A stretch of 12,684 nt of DNA from Actinomycetota bacterium (GCA_018894655.1 JAHIPE010000089.1:1-12684), one strand, 5' to 3'; shown: positions 1 through 7,388, numbered from the stretch's first letter. Numbers and translations are program-made. Notes: a model not told the origin generated them from the sequence alone.

Positions 1-1078
1 GCTTGACCTCCTGCATGGTGTGTTCCCGGGCCAGGAAATCGGACGACTCGCAGATCGGGCCGACGACATCCACCTTGACGTCCATTACCCCCTCACGGTT
101 GATGACCGGCGCCACGTGGTGCTCCGCCTGGTAGAGGCTGGGGCGTATCAGGTCGTTCATGGCGGCGTCAACTATGACGAACCTCTTCTCCTCGCCCTTC
201 TTGTCATAGAGAACTCTGGTGACCAGTATTCCCGCGTTCCCGGTTATCATCCGGCCGACCTCCATTATGACGGTCGCCCCGGAGTCCTCGAGCAAAGGCA
301 CCAGGGCGCTGGCGTACTGCTCGGGGGTGGGCGCCTCCTCGTCGGTGTACTGGATGCCGAACCCGCCGCCGATGTTAATGTAACGGATATCCATCCCCAG
401 GACCTTCAGGCTCTTGGCGAGCTTGACTATCTTGCTAACGCCGTTCTCGAATGGCCCCGACTCCAGTATCTGGGAACCAATGTGCATGTGGACCCCTATG
501 GGGTTCAAGCCGGGTAGCTTCTGGGCCACCTCGTACTCCGCCATCGACTCCTTCAACGGTATGCCGAACTTGCTCTGCTTGAGGCCGGTAGCGATGTAGG
601 GGTGGGTCTTGGGATTGATGTCGGGGTTTACCCTCAAGGCGATCGGCGCCTCGATCCCTTTCCTCACCGCTACCTCGTTGATGAGCATGAGCTCCTGGCT
701 GGACTCCACGTTGAACATGAGTATGCCCTCGTCGAGAGCGCGCTCGATCTCGGCCGCGGTCTTGCCCAACCCCGCGAAGACGGTCTTCCCGGGGTCCATC
801 CCGCCCTTGAGCGCCCTGAAGAGCTCGCCCCCGGAGACCACGTCCGCGCCCGCCCCCTCGCCCGCGAGCAGCCGCAGGATGGCGACGTTGCTGCTCGCCT
901 TGACCGAGAAGCAGACTATATGCTGTAGCGCGCTGAACGCCTGGTCCACCACTCTGTAGTGGTTGACCAGTGTATTTTTGCTATACAGGTAGAAAGGTGT
1001 GCCGACCTTCTCCGCGATGTCGGAAACACGGAGTTCCTCACAGCAGAGCACGCCATTCCTGTAGATAAAATCGTTCAC
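1..1078 (-). CDS. lysA: Diaminopimelate decarboxylase, C-terminus missing (runs off the window)
   Basis: PLP-dependent enzyme converting meso-diaminopimelate to L-lysine, the last step of the DAP lysine pathway, in the cytoplasm. About 359 residues are visible of a family usually near 420. Seen on the minus strand: the PLP-lysine motif FSVKASSN (K60), HIGSQ (H199), the phosphate-binding INIGGGFG loop, a KRFVIVDAAMNDLIRPSLYQ block, and CESSD (C343), which in the family reaches into the partner subunit's active site. The start is GTG at 1078, set by an AGGAGG at 1088-1083 with a 4-nt gap; there is no better upstream start. One oddity is EVGR (E273) where the family normally has EPGR. The gene diverges from the radical SAM gene across a ~136-bp intergenic region. 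In many Actinobacteria lysA sits beside argS; here argS is about 3.2 kb away on the other strand. The identification is secure. Confidence 0.95.
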   Translation of the reverse strand, partial: MNDFIYRNGVLCCEELRVSDIAEKVGTPFYLYSKNTLVNHYRVVDQAFSALQHIVCFSVKASSNVAILRLLAGEGAGADVVSGGELFRALKGGMDPGKTVFAGLGKTAAEIERALDEGILMFNVESSQELMLINEVAVRKGIEAPIALRVNPDINPKTHPYIATGLKQSKFGIPLKESMAEYEVAQKLPGLNPIGVHMHIGSQILESGPFENGVSKIVKLAKSLKVLGMDIRYINIGGGFGIQYTDEEAPTPEQYASALVPLLEDSGATVIMEVGRMITGNAGILVTRVLYDKKGEEKRFVIVDAAMNDLIRPSLYQAEHHVAPVINREGVMDVKVDVVGPICESSDFLAREHTMQEVK

Positions 1079-1176
1079 GTTTCCTCCTGTAGAAACTCCA
1101 GGCTTTTACAATACCATAAAAATCCACAGCCATTCCCGAACCCATCACTTTGCGTCCCAACTGGTATCACGCTGAT

Positions 1177-1205
1177 TTAGCACGGAGGCCACCAACGAAT
1201 ATAAT
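1177..1205 (+). promoter_or_regulatory. Sigma-70-like promoter for the radical SAM gene
   Basis: TTAGCA (1177-1182) and a perfect TATAAT (1200-1205) are separated by 17 nt. A start point about 7 nt past the -10 box falls at roughly 1212, only a few bases before the ATG at 1215. That ATG has no Shine-Dalgarno sequence, so the mRNA may be leaderless. The hexamers are seen directly; promoter activity is inferred. Confidence 0.55.
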
Positions 1206-1214
1206 AATGATGTA

Positions 1215-2240
1215 ATGCTAACGAGGTATTTCTCCATAACAAAGAAGAAAAGGTTCGCGGCGCACTGGGTAACCCGCTCCCTGGAGTGCGGGGTCGAGGA
1301 CCTGTCGTCGGCATCCGAGGAGGAGCTCGCGGGGGCCAACCGTGCGAAGGCCCCGGAGGTCCACGCGCTTGCCGAAAGCCCGGCGGACCCCTCCCTGGAG
1401 CCGGTAGCGGAAGGCAGCTTGCTGGACCTCAAGATAGAGCTGGCGGGAAGGATGCTCACCCACTGCGCTTTCTGTGAGCGGCGTTGCGGCGTCGACAGGA
1501 CCGACGGCGAGAAGGGGTACTGCGGCGTGGGAGGGGAGTCCCGCTACAGCTCCGATTTCCTGCACATGGGGGAGGAGATGGAGCTGGTGCCCAGCCACAC
1601 CATCTTCTTCTCCGGATGTACGTTCAAGTGCGTCTACTGCCAGAACTGGGATATCGCGACGCACCCCGACTCGGGGCGCCTGGCCGAGCCGGCCATGCTA
1701 TCCGCCGTTCTCATGGAGGGCATCTCCCAGGGCTCGAGGAACGCGAACTTCGTGGGGGGGAACCCCGACCCCAACCTACACACCATACTGGAGACGGTGA
1801 GATTGGTGGGGAGCGCCGGAAGGTTCCTCCCGATGGTCTGGAACTCGAACATGTATACGTCCTCGGAGGCGATGGAGGTGCTGGAGGGAGTGATGGACGT
1901 CTACCTGGGGGACTTCCGCTACGGCAACGACCGGTGCGCCCTCGAACTGTCTGATGTCGAGGGCTACTTCGAGGTGGTCAGCCGTAACTTCACGCGGGCG
2001 CACGAGACCGCCGAGGTCATGATGCGGCACCTGGTTCTGCCCGGACACCTGGAGTGCTGCACCCGGCCCATAATGGAGTGGGTTCGGGAGAACATGCCGG
2101 GCGCCTACTTCAACCTGATGTTCCAGTACAGGCCTGAGTACCGGGCGAGCCTCTTTCCCGCCATAGACCGGCGGCTCTCGAATGAGGAAAGGCGCCAGGC
2201 GCTTGCCATGGCCGGGGAGTACGGTTTAGCGGCCGGCTAG
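1215..2240 (+). CDS. PflX-like radical SAM protein (COG1313 type)
   Basis: Radical S-adenosylmethionine protein related to pyruvate formate-lyase activating enzymes; its substrate is unknown. The 4Fe-4S/SAM motif is CTFKCVYC (C135, C139, C142). A second cysteine group, C84-C87-C91 with C103, lies before it in the HCAFCERRCGVDR and YCGVG contexts typical of the PflX family, and may bind a second metal centre or zinc. Family-like blocks follow: NFVGGNPDP (the GG-x-P SAM-binding region), MVWNSNMYTSSEA, VYLGDFRYGND, RHLVLPGHLECCTRP and MFQYRPEYRA. The first ~75 residues are a less conserved extension. The start is ATG 1215, without a visible Shine-Dalgarno but just downstream of a good promoter. 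No glycyl-radical enzyme gene is nearby, so a role as a PFL activase is not supported by context. It appears to be transcribed alone, converging on the next gene. The family call is strong; the function is open. Confidence 0.88.
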   Translation: MLTRYFSITKKKRFAAHWVTRSLECGVEDLSSASEEELAGANRAKAPEVHALAESPADPSLEPVAEGSLLDLKIELAGRMLTHCAFCERRCGVDRTDGEKGYCGVGGESRYSSDFLHMGEEMELVPSHTIFFSGCTFKCVYCQNWDIATHPDSGRLAEPAMLSAVLMEGISQGSRNANFVGGNPDPNLHTILETVRLVGSAGRFLPMVWNSNMYTSSEAMEVLEGVMDVYLGDFRYGNDRCALELSDVEGYFEVVSRNFTRAHETAEVMMRHLVLPGHLECCTRPIMEWVRENMPGAYFNLMFQYRPEYRASLFPAIDRRLSNEERRQALAMAGEYGLAAG

Positions 2241-2285
2241 CGCGCGCAACTGTTCCAATACTCCACTCTACAGGCCGGGCACTGT

Positions 2286-2645
2286 TCAGTCAGCCGTAAT
2301 TGTAACCCTGACCGATTTCGCCCCCATGTCCTTGAGCAGTTGCTTGATATCGTCTTGATAGGCCTGGTTTACGGGGTTGTCGTCCCGTTTCTTGAGCTCA
2401 TCGTTGGGGATTTCGATCGACAGGGAGACGTCGGCGTTGCGGATCGCCCCTTCCAGCTTGTTGTTCTTCTTGTGCCCGGGGAGGTACTGGACGAGCATCA
2501 AGGTGAAGATGAGAAGCGCGACCACCAGGATGCTGATAGCGTAGACGCCGAAGCTCACCTTCAGCGGCGCGTGCTTCTTGTCGAACGGCCCGGCCGTCCG
2601 TCCGGGCTCCTGCCCCTCGCCGGTGACCTGCTGGTTGTTCTTCAT
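2286..2645 (-). CDS. Small single-pass membrane protein, unknown function
   Basis: I do not recognise this 119-residue protein. It has a polar, Gly/Gln-rich N-terminus (1-25), a single strong transmembrane helix at about 30-54, then a charged domain of about 65 residues rich in Asn, Asp and Lys and ending in SVRVTITAD. Lysines and a histidine precede the helix, so the N-terminus is probably cytoplasmic and the C-terminal domain outside. The ATG at 2645 is preceded on the minus strand by an AGGGGG-type ribosome site and, further up, a perfect TATAAT at 2683-2678. The gene is convergent with the radical SAM gene (45-bp gap) and divergent from the HtrA-like protease gene. A link to that envelope protease is possible but rests only on shared intergenic space. 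The well-placed ribosome site and clean membrane architecture support a real gene. Confidence 0.7.
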   Translation of the reverse strand: MKNNQQVTGEGQEPGRTAGPFDKKHAPLKVSFGVYAISILVVALLIFTLMLVQYLPGHKKNNKLEGAIRNADVSLSIEIPNDELKKRDDNPVNQAYQDDIKQLLKDMGAKSVRVTITAD

Positions 2646-2677
2646 GTCTTTTCCCCCTGTGGGTATCCGTGTTTGCG

Positions 2678-2683
2678 ATTATA
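2678..2683 (-). promoter_or_regulatory. Candidate -10 box for the small membrane protein gene
   Basis: A perfect TATAAT reads on the minus strand, 33 nt upstream of the ATG at 2645, which gives a leader of about 25 nt. No convincing -35 box lies 16-18 nt further upstream. The rest of 2646-2883 is the divergent upstream region of the protease gene. AT-rich TTATTATAT at 2827-2835 is the best -10 candidate for that gene, also without a clear -35. Confidence 0.35.
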
Positions 2684-2883
2684 CTGTCGAGTATATGGAA
2701 TGGGCGCCCGGAAATACAGCCTTGCGCGGCCGCGAGGCTATAGCGCGGACCCCGTCATTCACGAAACCCGTGCGCGCCAAACGGCTTCATTAGTTCGCGA
2801 AAGGTGATTTCGGCCTGGCGGGTAAGTTATTATATCCGCAGCGAAGCCATCGTGCATCATCTTGTGAGCCAGGAGGGAGATAG

Positions 2884-4236
2884 ATGAACTCAGATAGGGA
2901 AGGCGGACCCCCGCAAGATCCGGGTACGCAGAGCCCGGGCTGCCACGGCGGCCCCGTCCCCGGGGGGCAGGCTCCTCCAGGCGGCGTGACACCCCCTCCG
3001 GCGAGGCCACCGTCGGCTCGCCAGGGGGGGCAGGGCGCGGGCATTCCTCCGTCCGGCACGCTGCCGCCGATACCCCGCCGCACCGAGACCAGCAAGCGCC
3101 GCGGGGGTGGCGCCACGTTCCTGACAACGTTCATCGCCGGGGTCGTAGGCGCCCTGCTGGTGCTTACCGCGATGCCGTGGGCGTTCGGTGTTAACCCGTG
3201 GGACCTGGTCAGGGGAGAGCTCCGCAACGCGGACGTGGGGGAGGACAAGGAGGGGGTAGTCAAGGTGGTAAGCCCGACCGAGGGCGCCACCCACGTGGCG
3301 GATATCGCGGTGAAGGTAACCCCCTCCATCGTGAACATCGACATAAGGACCGCTCCCCAGAGGGGGTACTTCTTCGACATGGGCCCACAGGCGGGGACCG
3401 GCTCCGGGGTCATATACAAGGAGGACGGCTACGTCATCACCAACAACCACGTCATCCAGAATGCCCAGGAGATAACGGTGAGACTCTCCAGCGGGCAGGA
3501 AATCACGGGTACGAAGGTGGGAGCCGACCCCGACACCGACATCGCGGTGGTGAAGATAGACAAGGCCGGCCTACCCACCCTGACGCTGGGCGACTCTGAC
3601 AAGCTGGTGGTAGGCGAGCTGTGCGTGGCGGTAGGTAGCCCGTTCGGGTTCGAGCAGAGCGTAACCGCCGGTATTATCAGCGCCTTGAACCGGAACATAT
3701 CCGCCGATTCCCAGGATGGGGTAACGGTACTGACGGACCTTATACAGACCGACGCGGCAATCAACCCGGGGAACTCGGGAGGGGCCCTTTGCGACTCGTC
3801 GGCAAGGCTCATAGGCATCAACGCGATCATCGCCTCCGCCGCGGGAGGCTCGGAGGGGGTCGGTTTCGCCATACCGATAAACACCGCCCAGAAGGTAGCC
3901 GACGACATAATCGCCGGAAGGCCGGTGTCGCATCCCTACATTGGCATTCTCGGCCAGACCGTCACCGACACGATAGCCGAGCAGTATGACCTGCCGGTGA
4001 GCGACGGGGCGTATATCACCCGGGCGGTGCCCGAGGGGCCGGCCGACAAGGCGGGCATCAAGTCGGGGGACATCATAGTGGAGATCGACGGCAAGCCGGT
4101 CAAGGGGATGGACGAGATAATAAGCGAGGTCCGCGGCCGGAGCGTGGGGGACACGGTATCCCTCACTTACTACGACGGCAACGAGAAGAAGAAAGCTGAC
4201 GTGACCCTGGAGGAGAAACCCAAAAACCTCCAATAA
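2884..4236 (+). CDS. HtrA/DegP-family serine protease, membrane-anchored, one PDZ domain
   Basis: A trypsin-like (S1C) envelope protease/chaperone that handles misfolded extracytoplasmic proteins. Of its 450 residues, 1-75 form a Gly/Pro-rich cytoplasmic tail ending in basic residues (RRTETSKRR), about 78-97 a transmembrane anchor, about 140-345 the protease and about 350-440 one PDZ domain. The catalytic triad is intact: H189 in ITNNHVIQ, D219 in DPDTDIAVVKI and S298 in NPGNSGGAL. The PDZ carboxylate-binding segment is in the YIGILGQ region, followed by GPADKAGIKSGDIIVEIDG. The start at ATG 2884 has an AGGAGG at 2871-2876, 7 nt away. The tail-anchor-protease-PDZ layout is typical of actinobacterial HtrA proteins. 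argS begins 51 bp downstream, so the two could be co-transcribed, though the intervening palindrome may interrupt this. The family is certain; DegP, DegS or HtrA subtype cannot be assigned. Confidence 0.96.
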   Translation: MNSDREGGPPQDPGTQSPGCHGGPVPGGQAPPGGVTPPPARPPSARQGGQGAGIPPSGTLPPIPRRTETSKRRGGGATFLTTFIAGVVGALLVLTAMPWAFGVNPWDLVRGELRNADVGEDKEGVVKVVSPTEGATHVADIAVKVTPSIVNIDIRTAPQRGYFFDMGPQAGTGSGVIYKEDGYVITNNHVIQNAQEITVRLSSGQEITGTKVGADPDTDIAVVKIDKAGLPTLTLGDSDKLVVGELCVAVGSPFGFEQSVTAGIISALNRNISADSQDGVTVLTDLIQTDAAINPGNSGGALCDSSARLIGINAIIASAAGGSEGVGFAIPINTAQKVADDIIAGRPVSHPYIGILGQTVTDTIAEQYDLPVSDGAYITRAVPEGPADKAGIKSGDIIVEIDGKPVKGMDEIISEVRGRSVGDTVSLTYYDGNEKKKADVTLEEKPKNLQ

Positions 4237-4270
4237 AACGCAAGATGGGGCCTGGCCCCAAACGCAAGAT
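4236..4270. repeat. Short palindrome flanked by 11-bp direct repeats
   Basis: AAACGCAAGAT occurs at 4236-4246 and again at 4260-4270. Between them, sharing one base with each copy, is the perfect palindrome TGGGGCC-T-GGCCCCA (4246-4260). It fills most of the 51-bp gap between the protease gene and argS. No U-run follows, so it is not a standard intrinsic terminator. A REP-like repeat, an attenuator hairpin or a footprint of a small mobile element are all possible. Confidence 0.7.
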
Positions 4271-4287
4271 TGTTGGGCGGAGACGGT

Positions 4288-5955
4288 ATGGCCAGAGAGA
4301 AGATTGTAGGTCTCATAGAGGACGCGCTTGGCAGAGCGGTGTCGGAGGGGCTCCTGTCCCCTGTTGAGGCCGGCACGATAGAGCTTGAGCGCCCTAAGCG
4401 CAGGGAGCACGGCGACTGGTCGACCAACCTGGCGCTCGACGTCGCGGGCAGGCTGGACATGAACCCGAGGGAGGTCGCCGTTATAATCGCGGGCCTTATA
4501 GCCGAAGACCCCGACGTCGTAAGTAAGGTGGAGGTCGCGGGGCCCGGGTTCATCAACTTCCACCTGAGCCTCGCCTTCATCAGGAACGTCCTGTTCGAGA
4601 TAGAGGAAAGGGGCCTCGAGTTCGGATCCTCGGATGCCGGCGGCGGGCAGCAGGTTCAGGTCGAGTTCGTGAGCGCAAACCCCGTGGGCCCGCTCCACGT
4701 GGGGCATGGGCGGTGGGCGGCCCTGGGGGACGCCCTATCCAGCGTGATGAGCCATGCCGGCTTCCTCGTCGAGCGCGAGTTCTACGTCAACGACTACGGG
4801 ACCCAGCTCCGTAACTTCGGCCGCTCGATATCGGCGCGCTACCTGGAACTGTTGGGGCGCGGCGGCGAGTTCCCCGGGGGCGGGTACGTCGGGGAGTACA
4901 TCAAGGATATCGCCCGGAGGATAGTGGACGAGTGCGGGGATGAGTTCCTCGACCTGCCCGAGGAGGAAAGGGTCGACACCTTCATCGATATGGAGTACCC
5001 GCGGATGCTCGAGTCCATCAGGGACACCCTGGAGGGCATGGGCGTCGTCTTCGACGTGTGGTTCAGCGAGCGCGGCCTGTATAGCCGGGGCGAGGTCGAG
5101 GAGGCCATCTCGGCGCTGGAGCGGGACGGCAAGGCCTACCGGGAGGGAGGGGCGCTTTGGCTTCGGACTACTGAGTACGGCGACGAGAAGGACCGGGTGC
5201 TGGTGAGGTCCTCGGGTGAGCCGACATACTTCGCCTCCGACATCGCCTACCACCACGACAAGATGGATCGCGGCTTCGACAAGGTAATCGACATATGGGG
5301 CGCTGACCACCACGGCTACGTCACCCGCATGAAGGCGGCAATGGAGGCCATGGGATACGGCCGGGAGGCCCTGGAGGTCATCCTGGGACAGCTGGTCAAG
5401 CTGTTCCGCTCCGGTAGGCCGGTGGCGATGTCCAAGCGCACCGGCGAGATAGTCACCCTGGACGAGCTTCTGGAGGAGGTCGGGGCTGATGGGGCGAGGT
5501 ACTTCTTCCTGCAGCGTTCCCACGACTCCCCGTTGGATTTCGATATAGAGCTTGCCAAGCAGGAGTCCCCCGAGAACCCGGTCTACTACGTGCAGTACGC
5601 CCACGCCCGCATCTCGAGCATTCTGCGCTACGCCCGGGAGGCGAAGGCGGACCTCTCCGAGGCGCTTCCCGAGGACCTCGTGTTGCTCGAGGCCGAGGCG
5701 GAGATGGACCTGCTTCGCAAGCTGGGGGAGCTGGAGGAGGTGGTGGAGTTCTGCGCGCTCAGGCGAGTGCCCCACCGGCTGACCGGATACGCCGAGGAGT
5801 TGGCCACCCTCTTCCACGCCTTCTACCGGGACTGCCGGGTGGTGACCGACGATGAGCGCCTGATGAGGGCCCGCGTTTTCCTGGTCCACGGGGTCAGGCA
5901 GGTCCTGCGTATAGTGCTGGGGTTGATAGGGGTGTCCGCGCCCGAGCAGATGTGA
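4288..5955 (+). CDS. argS: Arginyl-tRNA synthetase
   Basis: Class I aminoacyl-tRNA synthetase charging tRNA-Arg in the cytoplasm. It has 555 residues, normal for the family. Domains in order: the N-terminal Add-1 tRNA-contact domain (1 to about 115, with RREHGDWSTNLAL), the Rossmann catalytic core with HVGH as the HIGH motif (137-140, in VEFVSANPVGPLHVGHG), the DIWGADHHGYVTRMKAAM block, MSKRTGEIVTLDEL as the KMSKS region (381 onward), and the C-terminal DALR anticodon-binding domain ending in RQVLRIVLGLIGV. I chose ATG 4288 (GGAG at 4279-4282, 5 nt upstream) over a TTG in frame at 4270, which lies inside the direct repeat and has no ribosome site. The endonuclease IV gene follows 14 bp after the stop, so the two probably form an operon. 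Confidence 0.97.
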   Translation: MAREKIVGLIEDALGRAVSEGLLSPVEAGTIELERPKRREHGDWSTNLALDVAGRLDMNPREVAVIIAGLIAEDPDVVSKVEVAGPGFINFHLSLAFIRNVLFEIEERGLEFGSSDAGGGQQVQVEFVSANPVGPLHVGHGRWAALGDALSSVMSHAGFLVEREFYVNDYGTQLRNFGRSISARYLELLGRGGEFPGGGYVGEYIKDIARRIVDECGDEFLDLPEEERVDTFIDMEYPRMLESIRDTLEGMGVVFDVWFSERGLYSRGEVEEAISALERDGKAYREGGALWLRTTEYGDEKDRVLVRSSGEPTYFASDIAYHHDKMDRGFDKVIDIWGADHHGYVTRMKAAMEAMGYGREALEVILGQLVKLFRSGRPVAMSKRTGEIVTLDELLEEVGADGARYFFLQRSHDSPLDFDIELAKQESPENPVYYVQYAHARISSILRYAREAKADLSEALPEDLVLLEAEAEMDLLRKLGELEEVVEFCALRRVPHRLTGYAEELATLFHAFYRDCRVVTDDERLMRARVFLVHGVRQVLRIVLGLIGVSAPEQM

Positions 5956-5969
5956 GAGGGGCGGGGCGC

Positions 5970-6806
5970 ATGCGCTTCGGGTACCATGTGAAACTTGCCG
6001 GGAGCCCCGTTTCCGCTATCGAGAGCGGGGTGGAGGCCGGCTGCGACACCATCCAGATGTTCCCGGGAAGCCCCCAGCAGTGGGGGACCCCGAAGGCCTC
6101 GGACGAGGATGCCCGGGTGTTCCGGGAGGCCAGGCGCGAGTCGGGCATCGACCCGGTGATAATCCACTCCATCTACCTGGTGAACATGGCCTCCTCCGCG
6201 GATCAGGTGTTCAAGCGCTCGGCAAGCTCGCTCGCCAGTGCCCTCACCAAGGCGGACAAGCTGGGGTCGGCGGCGGTGGTGACCCATATCGGAAACCACA
6301 AGGGCGAGGGGGAGAGGTTCGGCCTGGAGCGGATTGCCGCGGCGGTGAACTCGTGCCTGGAGAGGTCCCCGGGGGAGACGATGCTGCTGCTGGAGACCAC
6401 CGCCGGGGCGGGGACGTCCATCGGGGGTAGGTTCGAGCAGTTCGGGGAGGTGTTTGACCTCTCGGGGGGGCCAGACCGACTGGGCATCTGCCTGGACACC
6501 TGCCACATATTCGCCGCCGGCTACGACATCAGCACCCCGGGGGGCGTTGACGCCGCCCTGAAGGAGCTTGATAAGTACATCGGGCTGGACCGGCTCAAGC
6601 TCCTGCACCTGAACGACTCTAAGGCCGAGTGCGGCTCGCACACCGACAGGCACGAGCATATCGGCCGGGGCATGATAGGGATGGAGGCGTTCCGCTACAT
6701 GGTGAACCACGAGGCTCTAAAGGATCTTCCCGCCATCGTCGAGCTGGCCTACGGGGGCTCCAACCCCGACGATATCGGCCTCCTGCGCTCGCTGGTCGAA
6801 GGTTGA
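5970..6806 (+). CDS. nfo: Endonuclease IV (AP endonuclease family 2)
   Basis: Zinc-dependent endonuclease that nicks DNA 5' of abasic sites during base excision repair. It has 278 residues, close to the usual 280. All nine metal ligands of the family can be placed: H66, H106 (THIGNH), E142 (LLLETT), D176 and H179 (CLDTCH), H213 (LHLNDSK), D226 and H228 (DRHEHIG), and E258 (VELAYGG), in a TIM-barrel order. ATG 5970 gives the standard N-terminus MRFGYHVKLAG and has a GAGGGG-rich upstream stretch. The GTG at 5952, overlapping the argS stop, would add six unneeded residues. It is probably co-transcribed with argS. The symbol nfo follows the family name. Confidence 0.95.
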   Translation: MRFGYHVKLAGSPVSAIESGVEAGCDTIQMFPGSPQQWGTPKASDEDARVFREARRESGIDPVIIHSIYLVNMASSADQVFKRSASSLASALTKADKLGSAAVVTHIGNHKGEGERFGLERIAAAVNSCLERSPGETMLLLETTAGAGTSIGGRFEQFGEVFDLSGGPDRLGICLDTCHIFAAGYDISTPGGVDAALKELDKYIGLDRLKLLHLNDSKAECGSHTDRHEHIGRGMIGMEAFRYMVNHEALKDLPAIVELAYGGSNPDDIGLLRSLVEG

Positions 6807-6820
6807 CCGTTCCCACCCCA

Positions 6821-6845
6821 AAACTGCGTTTCTCATACGCGGTTT
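6821..6845. terminator. Possible bidirectional terminator hairpin at the convergent ends
   Basis: AAACTGCG (6821-6828) can pair with CGCGGTTT (6838-6845), with one T-G wobble and a 9-nt loop, just after the nfo stop. It is preceded by an A-run and followed by T-containing sequence, but there is no long U-tract. It overlaps the 3' end of the small minus-strand gene. Weak support. Confidence 0.35.
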
Positions 6846-7084
6846 CGGTTTGACGCCTGTTGTTCCTGCACCTCGAACAGCAGTTGGGCCGCCGCGTCAA
6901 TGCCGGCATGGGCGTTCCTGAGGGTCTCGGCGGCATTATCTAGCGTGGCGGAAACGTCGCCCACGCCGCGGTTCTTTGCCAGGTTGGACCAGTGCCGAGC
7001 CTCCACCGCCTCGGCCTCGACCCGGCTTGCCAGGTGCCTTATCGCTGTCTTGATCGCAGCCAGGTCGGGATTCTCCATATGCAT
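6833..7084 (-). CDS. Small alpha-helical hypothetical protein
   Basis: I do not recognise this 83-residue protein. It is rich in Ala, Glu, Asn and Leu, has no cysteine or membrane segment, and looks almost wholly helical, with heptad-like spacing in two stretches (about 8-33 and 46-75) around a short GVGDV turn. A small helical bundle or coiled-coil protein is likely. Third codon positions are strongly GC-biased like the neighbours, which supports coding. I chose ATG 7084 because GGGGG at 7097-7093 lies 8 nt upstream; GTG 7093 and ATG 7078 are in frame and possible. It converges on nfo and sits just past the tnpB remnant, so it could be an accessory gene that came with or after the insertion. 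Its function is unknown. Confidence 0.55.
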   Translation of the reverse strand: MHMENPDLAAIKTAIRHLASRVEAEAVEARHWSNLAKNRGVGDVSATLDNAAETLRNAHAGIDAAAQLLFEVQEQQASNRNRV

Positions 7085-7156
7085 GTTCCACACCCCCGTG
7101 CACGTTCGCTTCCCACGCCTTTCGCATCAACACCGATTTTCGCACACCGTTGACCG

Positions 7157-7338
7157 TCATAGCAATACAAGACCACCGGCCCCTTCCGCCTTGTAGTCAA
7201 GCATGAAGATCAGCGTCCCCCAGGATGCGTCACTGATGGATTTCGCCAGCTTATGGTACAGCAGGCGGCAAGGGTATCACTGAGCGTTTTCTCCTGGGTC
7301 TTGTTGGGATACATCCTGTACTTCGCCGTTCGTTTCAT
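7157..7338 (-). pseudogene. Internally deleted IS200/IS605-type tnpB remnant
   Basis: The reading frame begins at ATG 7338 with MKRTAKYRMYPNKTQE, the conserved start of TnpB (IS200/IS605 OrfB) proteins, and runs through LSDTLAACC. At about 7256 the match jumps to the -1 shifted frame, which reads HKLAKSISDASWGTLIFM then LDYKAEGAGG and stops at 7159-7157. That second block resembles the internal TnpB region with DASWG and YKAEWAG, normally near the middle-to-late part of a ~370-400-residue protein. The remnant therefore keeps the first ~28 residues and one ~30-residue internal block. Everything between, and the whole C-terminal half with the zinc-finger and last catalytic residue, is gone. It cannot encode an active nuclease. 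The family resemblance is from memory of conserved TnpB motifs. Confidence 0.75.
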
Positions 7339-7388
7339 GGTCTCATTACAGGGGGTGGGTGTGACAACTATTTCGCTCCAAGAGAAGT

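Noticed and set aside
20..959. Plus-strand open frames over the lysA region
   Set aside because: The minus strand encodes a continuous LysA protein with all active-site motifs; the plus-strand frames are its shadows.
2241..2285. Terminator between the convergent radical SAM and small membrane protein genes
   Set aside because: No stem followed by a T-run could be found in the 45-bp gap.
3571..5889. Very long open frames on the minus strand opposite the protease and argS genes (378 and 384 codons)
   Set aside because: They are antisense to genes with full motif sets; their translations are rich in Val, His, Leu, Gly and Pro with no domain signature, as expected for GC-rich antisense frames.
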